Shown here: positions 25,405-32,039 of the stretch, piece after piece
Layout of the letters: each line of letters begins with the position of its first letter
Numbering within the stretch: the first letter of the stretch is position 1
Source: CAMDPA01 sp963825625
GTDB lineage: Bacteria > Pseudomonadota > Alphaproteobacteria > Rhizobiales > Hyphomicrobiaceae
Assembly (NCBI GenBank): GCA_963825625.1
Contig: CAWGUF010000023.1
Span: 62,001 to 126,000 of the forward strand
DNA length: 64,000 nucleotides
Direction of reading: 5' to 3'
Position numbers and translations under genes: made by a program
The notes under the pieces: generated by a model
Database searches by the model: none
What the model was told of the DNA's origin: nothing
Seen by the model: only the letters and a program-made list of their open reading frames with translations

Positions 25405-26163
25405 TCAAATCCCGAAGCTGCCGCCGCCGTTGACGTTGACCCACTCGCCGGTGATGTAGCTAGCCGCGTCCGAGGCCAGGAACATGGCAACAGATGCAAT
25501 CTCGTCGGCGCGGCCAATGCGATTGAGGACCGTGCGCTCGTTGACGCGGGCGATCGCCTCCTCGTCGTAGTCCGCCGTCATTGCCGTCGTGGTGGCGCCG
25601 GGGCTGACCGCGTTCACGCGGATGTTGTAGGGCCCGAACGACCGCGCCAGCGAGCGGTGCAGGGCGACGATCGCGCCCTTGGTCGAGGTATAGGCCGGAC
25701 CGCCGCGGCCATGACCGCCGACGCCGCCCGCCGTCATCGAGTTGGACCCCGTGAGCACGATGGCGCCGCCGCCGTGATCCTTCATATGCAGCGCGGCCGC
25801 CTTGGAGATCAGGAACGATCCGGTCACGTTGACGGCATACAGGTGGGCGAACTCCTCCGCGTCCAGCTCCTCCCAGGTCTTGACGGAGTGGATGCCGGCA
25901 AAATGCAGCAGCCGGTCCAGCGTGCCGAATGCCTTGACGGTCTCCGCCACCACCCGCTGGCAATCCACCCACTTCGACACATCGCAGATCGACGTCCGCA
26001 GATGGCCACCAGCGGCATACGGACTGTCGCCGGGAGCTATCGGATTGATGTCGCAGGCCATCACCTTGTGGCCAGCTTCCAGCGCCAACTGGCGGGCGGC
26101 GGCGCCGATGCCGCTCGCCGCGCCGGTGATGAGGTAGACCTTGGGGGCTTCCGTGCCGCTCAT
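25405..26163 (-). CDS. SDR family NAD(P)-dependent oxidoreductase
   Basis: A 252-residue classical SDR. The cofactor motif TGAASGIGAAA is near residues 13-23, HFAGIHS stands at the NNAG position, and the catalytic tetrad Ser in TGSNSM is followed by YTSTKGA (YxxxK). TGEWVNVNGGGSFGI ends it. The altered NNAG (HFAG) is tolerated in the family. It lies between two further SDR genes on the same strand. This suggests a catabolic operon in which several alcohol/ketone steps are catalysed by related enzymes. The start MSGTEAPKVYLITG (26163) is fixed by the cofactor motif 12 residues later. Confidence 0.92.
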   Translation of the reverse strand: MSGTEAPKVYLITGAASGIGAAARQLALEAGHKVMACDINPIAPGDSPYAAGGHLRTSICDVSKWVDCQRVVAETVKAFGTLDRLLHFAGIHSVKTWEELDAEEFAHLYAVNVTGSFLISKAAALHMKDHGGGAIVLTGSNSMTAGGVGGHGRGGPAYTSTKGAIVALHRSLARSFGPYNIRVNAVSPGATTTAMTADYDEEAIARVNERTVLNRIGRADEIASVAMFLASDAASYITGEWVNVNGGGSFGI

Positions 26164-26197
26164 GGCTGTCTCCGGTTCGAACGATGTCGGGCGATTG

Positions 26198-27050
26198 CTA
26201 AACGCCGGGGCAGGTGGCGGTGACGCCGCCGTCCACCACCAGTGTCGTGCCGGTGATGTAGGAGGCATCGTCGGAGGCCAGGAACAGCGAGGCGGAGGCC
26301 ACGTCCCAGCCGGTGCCCATGCGGCCGATGGGGATGATCTCGTTGCGTGCGGCGGCGTATTCCTCGGCCGAGTTGAAGCCCTTGTAGGAATAGCTCGGCT
26401 TGCCCTTGATCGGCCGGTAGATGAACGGCGTATCGATGTAGCCGGGCAGCACGCAGTTGGCGCGCACCTTCTGCTTGGCATAGTGCAGCGCGATGTTCTG
26501 GGTCAGTGAGAGCAGCGCGCCCTTGCCGGTGGAATAGACCGCGGTCGGCACGCCGAGATGGCGGATGCCGGCGATCGAGGCGATGTTGACGATGGAGCCG
26601 CCGCCGGCGCTTGATCATGTGCGGCACCACCTCGCGGCAGGTGAGCATCGCGGTCGTCACGTTGCGGGCGACCGTATCGTTCCAGTCCTCCAGCGAGATG
26701 TTGTCGAGCGAGCGGCCCGTGCCCTGGCCGCCGATGTTGTTGTGCAGCGCGTGGATCGTGCCGAACCGCGCGGCGCAGTCCGCCACCGTGCGCTTGACGT
26801 CGTCCTCAAGCATGGCATCGCCGCCCGCCGCGATCGCGGTGCCGCCGACCGACTTGATGATCTCGGCCGTCTCCTCGGCTGCCTCCAGCTTGGCGTCGAC
26901 CACGTAGACCTTGGCGCCTTCCACGGCATACAGCACCGCCGCGCACTTGCCGTTGCCCCAGCCGGGCATCACGGAGCCGCCGCCGTATACCATCACGGTC
27001 TTGCCGGCCATGCGGTCGCGGCCCTTGGGGATCTCGGACAAGTCGGTCAT
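26198..27050 (-). pseudogene. SDR family oxidoreductase, one frameshift
   Basis: The first frame starts at 27050 (MTDLSEIPKGRDRM; GAGGA seven bases upstream). It carries a glycine-rich loop of unusual form, VYGGGSVMPGWGNGK, then LHNNIGGQGTGRS and EVVPHMIK. The second frame gives the catalytic YSTGKGALL (YxxxK) and TLVVDGGVTATCPGV. They join at 26605-26612 in a run of CGG triplets: deleting one C turns KRRRR into KRGGGSIVNIASIAGIRHLGV, a perfect SDR strand with the catalytic Ser. The gene is therefore probably intact with a consensus error. The GGGSVMPGWGNGK loop is longer than the standard TGxxxGxG. It is the first of three SDR genes in a row. Confidence 0.85.
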
Positions 27051-27183
27051 GGGGGTCCTCGCCATTGCAGGGATGAAATCGCGTTTCAATAAATCACCGT
27101 CCGGCCGCTGCCGCAACACAGCGGCGAAGCCGGACGGTGCCGGTGCCGATCGGAGCGGAACGGCGCGGCCGTCCCCGTGAGCC

Positions 27184-27477
27184 TCAGTCCAGGCCCTTCA
27201 CCAGGCGGATGTCGCGCACGGCGCCGTCGCCGAGGGCGTCGAGCGCGGCCTTGTAGCCGGGGCTGTCGTGGGTGGCGACCGCCTGCTCGACGCTGTCGAA
27301 CTCGACGATCACGCAGCGCATCTCCTTGCCCGCCTCATAGACCTTCGCCGGGTTGTCGCGGACGAGGAAACGTCCGCCGCCGGCAGCGATGGCGGGGGCG
27401 GCAAGCTTGGCGTAGGCGGCCAGCTTATCGGGGTCCTTCACACCATGATACTGCGTAATCCAATAGGCCTTCGCCAT
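27184..27477 (-). CDS. DUF1330 domain-containing protein
   Basis: A 97-residue dimeric alpha/beta-barrel-type protein of the DUF1330 family: AYWITQYHGVKDPDKLAAYAKLA, GGGRFLVRDNP, EFDSVEQAVATHDSPGYKAAL. DUF1330 proteins belong to the ferredoxin-like dimeric barrel superfamily. They often sit next to catabolic dehydrogenases, as here after an SDR trio, but no activity is firmly assigned. ATG at 27477 is chosen because it begins the first strand and has CAGGGAGACGG ahead of it; an upstream ATG (27582) would add an unrelated basic tail. The SDR cluster starts 130 bp downstream of this gene's stop on the same strand. Confidence 0.9.
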   Translation of the reverse strand: MAKAYWITQYHGVKDPDKLAAYAKLAAPAIAAGGGRFLVRDNPAKVYEAGKEMRCVIVEFDSVEQAVATHDSPGYKAALDALGDGAVRDIRLVKGLD

Positions 27478-27965
27478 GTCCGTCTCCCTGGAGCTTGCGT
27501 CGTGATTGTCACGGGATCGGCAGTCGAGCCGATGTCCGGCACTGTCCGGCGCAGATTGATGGCGGGCCCGATGATCCGTCAAGGGCGTTCGGCCGCGACG
27601 TCGATGTTTGGCACTTCGTCACTTAAAGTGGCTGTACTCGGAAACATCCGAGTTCAGCGGCGCGCGATGAGCGACGCGGTTCCGGTGATCGCTGCACGCC
27701 GCCGGTCAGTTGCTGCGCAAGCAGGGCGCCGCCCTACGACCCGCCCGGGGAAGGTGTTCCCCGGAGCCCCTTCCTTTTTAGTGTTCTACCAAAGGGAGGG
27801 TTTGGGAGGGCCGGGCCCTCCCAAGCGGGCGCGGGTGCGTCGTGCTGCGGCGCGGCGGCGCACGACGCCCCGCTCGCGAAGTGAATGATGAGCGAAAATG
27901 GTGGCTGTGCCCGAGTTTGCTCATCCTCCTGTCACTTCGGACAGAAAGGCATTCTGCCTCGTAGC
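27478..27965. other. Intergenic debris with palindromes and an rhs remnant
   Basis: 27652-27720 matches the 3' junction of the rhs tail at 30310-30400 (GACGCGGTTCC, then CACGCCGCCGGTCAGT and CCGCCCTACGACCCGC), so it is a scrap of the same element. To its right are three dense palindromes: GGGGAAggtgTTCCCC near 27750, GGGAGGGCCGGGCCCTCCC near 27800 and GCGTCGTGC/GCACGACGC near 27835. No gene is supported. Confidence 0.5.
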
Positions 27966-28277
27966 ATGTCTACAAGGCGGTACTCGCCGGATGGGTACGG
28001 CAATCGTGCCTACGAAACCTTTGCCGCCGAGACCGGTATCACGCAGATGGCCATGGTCGTTGCCCAAGGCGAGCGCGCGATCGGCTGCTACCACATCCAG
28101 ATCGTCAACGCCTACGTCAGCCGCTTCGATCTTTGGCGCGCAAAGTTCAAGGGCGTCGCGTCACATCATCTCACGAGCTACCTCGGATGGCGGCGCGTGA
28201 TCGAGCGCGACGGCGACCGCCTCCCCCCGCGCCACTGCCTCACCCAGGCACTCGATCATCCCGAGGCCCTACACTGA
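27966..28277 (+). mobile_element. Transposase C-terminal fragment (IS1595/ISXO2-like DDE)
   Basis: 103 residues that align in style with the end of ISXO2/IS1595-type DDE transposases: SPDGYGNRAYETFAAETGI, then GCYHIQIVNAYVSRFDLW and FKGVASHHLTSYLGWRRVIER. The first two thirds of the protein, with the catalytic Asp residues, are missing. The frame upstream is open only for a few codons and unrelated. No inverted repeats could be assigned. It lies at the left edge of the Rhs debris, consistent with IS-mediated rearrangement of that region. The IS subgroup is a judgement from the NAYxSR...GVA..YL..YLGW pattern. Confidence 0.65.
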
Positions 28278-28329
28278 TGCCGAACAGAGCCCACGTGATT
28301 CGTCCCGAATCATTGGACATCACGAGACA

Positions 28330-28653
28330 TCATATAAATTGCCTCATCCCCAAAACGACCTCCACAATTGATACGAAAAGATAAGCGATCGACACTTGGC
28401 TCAATGCCCGCTCTTGAGCTTCACGTTCGGTCGAGTTACGGCTCCTGCGGTTAAAGAAATCAATTATTACGGACCTCGACCGCGAGCTGAAGAGACACAA
28501 TACCGATGCGACCACACCAGTTACGCCGATTGCAACGATCAGTCGTGCGCCGTTCAATCTTGAATCGAGTGGGAACACTACACTAGCTGCCAATGTAATT
28601 ACAGCTGACAGTGATACGAAAAACAGAAGGGGAAATTTATACCTATTAGGCAC
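28330..28653 (-). CDS. Small membrane protein after Rhs tail (possible immunity protein)
   Basis: A 107-residue protein with three predicted membrane helices (about residues 8-28, 38-57 and 88-105) and a basic loop (RSRSVIIDFFNRRSRNSTERE). No family is recognised. It lies 18 bp after the end of an Rhs-type tail on the same strand. That is the position where Rhs loci encode the cognate immunity protein; a membrane immunity protein would fit a membrane-active toxin. This role is inference from position only. It is less G/C-rich than the surrounding chromosome, as is usual for Rhs immunity genes. Confidence 0.5.
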   Translation of the reverse strand: MPNRYKFPLLFFVSLSAVITLAASVVFPLDSRLNGARLIVAIGVTGVVASVLCLFSSRSRSVIIDFFNRRSRNSTEREAQERALSQVSIAYLFVSIVEVVLGMRQFI

Positions 28654-28671
28654 GGCTCGTCCCTGTCTTAC

Positions 28672-29472
28672 TCACCGCAAACCTTGCGCAATTCCTGCGC
28701 CGCTTCCCGTTAGCCCTGTAATTCCGACAATGGCTTTCATGCTGTTGAGTGTCGTTGCACCGATAATCGGCCCCAGCAATGCCGTTGCGCAACCTGCTGC
28801 AGCGCTAGCAACTGTGATATTTAAATTTGCATCCTCGGCAGCTTTGAACTTTAATCGATTATTGTTAGGGCACTGTTGGCCGCCTCGAATAAGATCTTTC
28901 CCGAGATCTGCGAATACAAACGTTCGCATATGCGCTGAGCCCCCAATCACTGCCCCAAGTCCCGCACCAGCTACGCAACGGCCCAAACCAAGTATTATCA
29001 GCGGCACGAACTCGCCCGTCGGATCCACCCACGTGTACGGGTTCGCCCGCGCATACCCATACACGCTCGGGCCATCGACGAAGCCGAGCGGGTCGGGCTG
29101 GGTGTAGCGGCGGTTTCAAGAGGCGCGCTGCGACTTCCCTGCGGGGAGCCGGCCGCAGCGCGCGCCGCGAAGCTACCGTACGCGCACATCATAATGCCGG
29201 TGCCAGTTGTCGTGCAAGCCGGCTTCGAGCTGATACCACTGGCCTGGGAAACGTGCGTTCAGCGACGCGGTCGCCGTGATCGCATGCACGCCGCCGGTCT
29301 TGCTGGCGCTGCCGATTCACGTCCTCGCTGAAGAGCGCTCGGACGATCGCGAGCGCGGGCAGCCACGCCGCGTCGCACACGGCGGCCTTCGACGCGTCCT
29401 GCAGCGATCCGGCGCGCGAGCGCCGCAGTCGCAGGACCTGCAAGAATGTCATCCGGATCGGACGGTTCAGGC
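28672..29472 (-). pseudogene. Orphan Rhs tail (module a), interrupted by three short insertions
   Basis: The right end matches the Rhs core of module c (RPIRMTDASK and the WDATWLPW region). The left part is an open frame from 29064 that starts MYGYARANPYTWVDPTGEFVP and then diverges into a specific, glycine/alanine-rich, partly hydrophobic tail of about 110 residues. Comparison with modules b and c shows extra DNA at 29400-29447 (48 bp), about 29296-29353 (58 bp) and 29111-29187 (77 bp replacing 11). The last is the hairpin element also found in coaBC; it brings an in-frame TAG. The core part can no longer be read through. The tail has no family match that I recognise. Confidence 0.7.
29111..29187. 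repeat. Hairpin repeat element inserted in Rhs tail a
   Basis: Modules b and c have 11 bp at this place; module a has 77. The insert carries a 10-bp stem, GCGCGCTGCG (29123-29132) with CGCAGCGCGC (29154-29163), around a 21-nt loop. The loop differs from the coaBC copy (13081-13102) by a single base, while the stem sequence is entirely different but still complementary. Confidence 0.75.
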
Positions 29473-29473
29473 T

Positions 29474-29857
29474 TCACGAAACTGACTTACCGCAATGGCG
29501 CTCTTCAAATTCCCAAAGGTCGTCGGCTTCTCCCTCTTTCAGAATTTGATAAACCTTGTGCATGTCCGCTGCTGGCGGCACGTCTATCGCGCACATCGGC
29601 GAACTGAGTGAAATGTTCTCTTCGTACGTGCACCCCATTTGGTTGAGCAATTTCCAACGCTGCTCCACTCTTTGATCGATCGGAGACATCTTGAACAAGA
29701 CGCGATAAGTCGAGTGACCAGACCTAGCGGCAACGCTATCGTAGACAAGCATTCCGAGCGGTTCCAGCGCTCCACAACACTCAAACGACAGCCGGGACGA
29801 TTCGAAATGGCTTGAGTATTCGCCCTGCAGTTCGCCGCACCCACAGGACGGATTCAA
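29474..29857 (-). CDS. DUF4265-like protein (putative Rhs immunity)
   Basis: A 127-residue soluble protein. HSTYRVLFKM near residue 50 and AIDVPPAADMHKVYQILKEGEADDLWEFEERH at the end fit the DUF4265 pattern; several members stand beside polymorphic toxins. The N-terminus is Cys-rich (SCGCGELQ, FECCGAL). It lies 56 bp after Rhs tail b on the same strand, which is the immunity position. If the pair is functional, it would neutralise the tail b toxin in the cytoplasm. Codon use and A/T content differ from the housekeeping genes, as for the other Rhs-linked ORFs. Confidence 0.6.
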   Translation of the reverse strand: MNPSCGCGELQGEYSSHFESSRLSFECCGALEPLGMLVYDSVAARSGHSTYRVLFKMSPIDQRVEQRWKLLNQMGCTYEENISLSSPMCAIDVPPAADMHKVYQILKEGEADDLWEFEERHCGKSVS

Positions 29858-29913
29858 GAGCGTCCATGGGCCGATTAAGCGTAGGGTAAAACACCAGCTT
29901 TACCAGTTCGCCA

Positions 29914-30342
29914 TCATTGGTTTTTGCGTGTCGCGCTCGAATATACTATATTCGACGGGTCCGGTTGCCTTGTTGCACGCAACCTGGTATTGTTGGGAGT
30001 ATTGTTCCCACCGCGGGTTCGTAAGCGGATCAAATTGGTGATCCTGTCGATGGTCCGAGTTTTGCGCCCTCTAAGAACGTTCCAGAAACCGTATTGCGGT
30101 TGCCGCGCCAAGATTGGGAACGTGATAAACCGACCATCCGGGTCCACCCACGCATACGGGTTCGCCCGGGCATACCCATACACACTCGGGCCGTCGACGA
30201 AGCCGAGCGGGTCGGGCTGGGTGTAGCGGCCGAGGGTGGGATCATAATGCCGGTGCCAGTTGTAGTGCAAGCCGGCTTCGAGCTGATACCACTGGCCTGG
30301 GAAACGCGCGTTCAGGCTGGCGGTTCCCGTGATCGCATGCAC
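29914..30342 (-). pseudogene. Orphan Rhs tail (module b)
   Basis: 142 codons starting at MHAITGTASLNARFPGQWY. HYNWHRHYDPTLGRYTQPDPLGF and VYGYARANPYAWVDPDG follow; this is the Rhs core end that precedes every polymorphic tail. After DPDG the sequence becomes unique: about 60 residues, Arg/Thr/Asn-rich (GRKTRTIDRITNLIRLRTRGG). Homology to module c begins exactly at the start codon and is lost upstream, so the rest of an Rhs protein (some 1,000+ residues) is missing. Orphan tails of this sort are a reservoir that can recombine onto a full-length rhs gene. A candidate immunity gene follows. Confidence 0.75.
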
Positions 30343-31047
30343 GCCGCCGGTCAGTAGCTGCGCAAGTCGCTCCGCCCTACGACCCGCGGAACGGCCTCCC
30401 CGGAGCCGCTTCCTTTCTTGTGAAGACCGAACGAGGGAATGGGCCGGGGCCTAGCCATGGGTGCGGGGCAAGCCCCGGTTCGCGCAGCGAATCTGGTTAC
30501 TCAGTTGCGCTGGGTCCAATACAACTTCAACATCCTGAGAACGACAATCATCAGAACCGCTAACAAGGCAACCCGCTTTGCGGTTCTTTGCAGAAATCAA
30601 ACGCTTGAGAGATCAGGTCAGCTCCCAGTTGAGGCAGCTTCTCTCAGAATGTCGGATACCTCTCCTGTTCGCATCGATCAAAGCTCGGTACGAGTTGCCT
30701 TCCGAATAACATATCGCGACGATGGGGGAAGCGCAAGTCGCATCTGCATTAGTACTCTTGTCGTCGTTTTGACCAAACTCGCCGAACCATCGAATACGCC
30801 CACAAATATACGACTGGGGTTCGGGCACGTGATTACGGTTTGCGGATCATCGATTTGGAGGAGTTGGCGGTTGGGTGTAACCCATTATCCTAAAGTTCTG
30901 ATTGCCACGTAACCAAGCAAAGGCACATCTGCACCCTCGGCTCTGTTCTGTTCTGAGAAAATCATCATCGGCGAATCATGTTTCGCTCCAGCATACCAAT
31001 CCGCATTGCAGCTTGTCTGGCCGTGCATTCTGATGGCACCACTGCGA
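30343..31047. other. Rhs-cluster debris between modules c and b
   Basis: About 700 bp without a supported intact gene. 30343-30400 repeats a junction segment also present at 27690-27740. Minus-strand frames near 30613-30828 and 30560-30700 show protein-like fragments (EVSDILREAAST in one frame, QLGADLISQAFDFCKEPQSGLPC in another). They would join by one frameshift, so an older immunity gene may have decayed here. Confidence 0.4.
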
Positions 31048-31263
31048 TTACTTACCAGGCAAGAACGACATTGGCCGCGGTTTAAACAGCCTATGCGTTA
31101 CCAGGCGAGTGCCGTCCCAGAATTTCCAAGTAAACCCAGTTTGATACATCGCTGTTTGGCCATTCAGGGTGCCCGGCACCTCGAGCTTCACGTATGGTGG
31201 CGACGGGAGCATTGGATTGACGGGTTTCCGAAACATAAACCATGGGCCATATTTGAACATCAT
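31048..31263 (-). CDS. Small ORF after Rhs tail c, unknown
   Basis: 71 codons: MMFKYGPWFMFRKPVNP, then YVKLEVPGTLNGQTAMYQTGFTWKFWDG and RPMSFLPGK. The composition (many Trp/Phe/Tyr, alternating strand pattern) looks like a real small beta protein rather than random GC-rich translation. It is located 61 bp after the stop of Rhs tail c. It may be an immunity protein or the rest of the tail c toxin after a frameshift. No family recognised. Confidence 0.35.
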   Translation of the reverse strand: MMFKYGPWFMFRKPVNPMLPSPPYVKLEVPGTLNGQTAMYQTGFTWKFWDGTRLVTHRLFKPRPMSFLPGK

Positions 31264-31324
31264 AGGAAAATGGACACTGATGACAATCGCCCAGCGTGTA
31301 CTGTCGGATTACGTTGCAGAATAA

Positions 31325-31999
31325 TCAATCGGAGGGAGAGGTTGGATTCAGAGGGATACGGACTGGATCTGCAAGCCCTAAAGGATCAATCCGCGCATAC
31401 GGGTTCCCCTCCGCATACCCATACACACTCGGCCCATCGACGAAGCCGAGCGGGTCGGGCTGGGTGTAGCGGCCGAGGGTGGGATCATAATGCCGGTGCC
31501 AGTTGTAGTGCAAGCCGGCTTCGAGCTGGTACCATTGTCCCGGCAAACGCGCATTCAGCGACGCGGTTCCCGTGATCGCATGCACGCCGCCCCATGGCAG
31601 CCAGGTGGCATCCCACACGGTCGCTTTTGACGCATCCGTCATCCGGATCGGACGGTTCAGATGATCGGCGTGCACCATGTAGACCGGCCCGGCGACGCCG
31701 TCGACCACCGCGATCGGGCGATCCACTTGTGCTCGTGACTGGTACGTCGGCCCGATCTGGGTTTCGGGCAACCAGATGTATTCCCGCGTGGTACCCGCCG
31801 CCGTACCGTTGGTCTCGGCAATCACATTACCGAATATGTCGTGCACGAAGTGGGTCAGATCGGTGCCGCTGACGGTGAGCGACCGGCTGACCAGCTGCTC
31901 GCGTGCGTTGTAGGCGTAGGACCACAGCAGCGCACCAGACGTCGCCGAGCTGAGCCGGTTGCGGCCACTGACACGAAACGACCCGACCGGTGGGTGCAC
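31325..31999 (-). pseudogene. Rhs core end and tail (module c), N-terminally truncated
   Basis: 224 codons with YD/Rhs repeat features: SGRNRLSSATSGALLWSYAYNAREQL, FVHDIFGNVIAETNG, YMVHADHLNRPIRMTDASK, WDATWLPWGGVHAITG, HYDPTLGRYTQPDPLGFVDG and VYGYAEGNPYARIDPLGL. After DPLGL only about 17 residues follow, so the toxin part is short or shifted. The Rhs homology stops at the right edge, at the terminator of the type I secretion ATPase gene. Everything upstream (signal region, most YD repeats) is absent. It is the best preserved of three core ends in this cluster and the reference that reveals insertions in module a. Confidence 0.8.
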
Positions 32000-32012
32000 C
32001 GGCCGGGTCGTT
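31977..32012 (-). terminator. Hairpin terminator of the type I secretion ATPase gene
   Basis: A 14-bp stem (AACGACCCG at the left edge, its complement CGGGTCGTT at the right) with one G-U pair when read as minus-strand RNA, then TTTCGTG. It lies 28 bp after the ATPase stop codon, and Rhs debris begins immediately beyond it. Confidence 0.6.
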
Positions 32013-32039
32013 CTGTCGTCGCCCTCGAGGGTAGCCGCC

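Noticed and set aside
30439..30912. 157-codon plus-strand gene in the Rhs cluster
   Set aside because: No motifs or start signal. The minus strand carries fragments consistent with decayed Rhs-associated ORFs.
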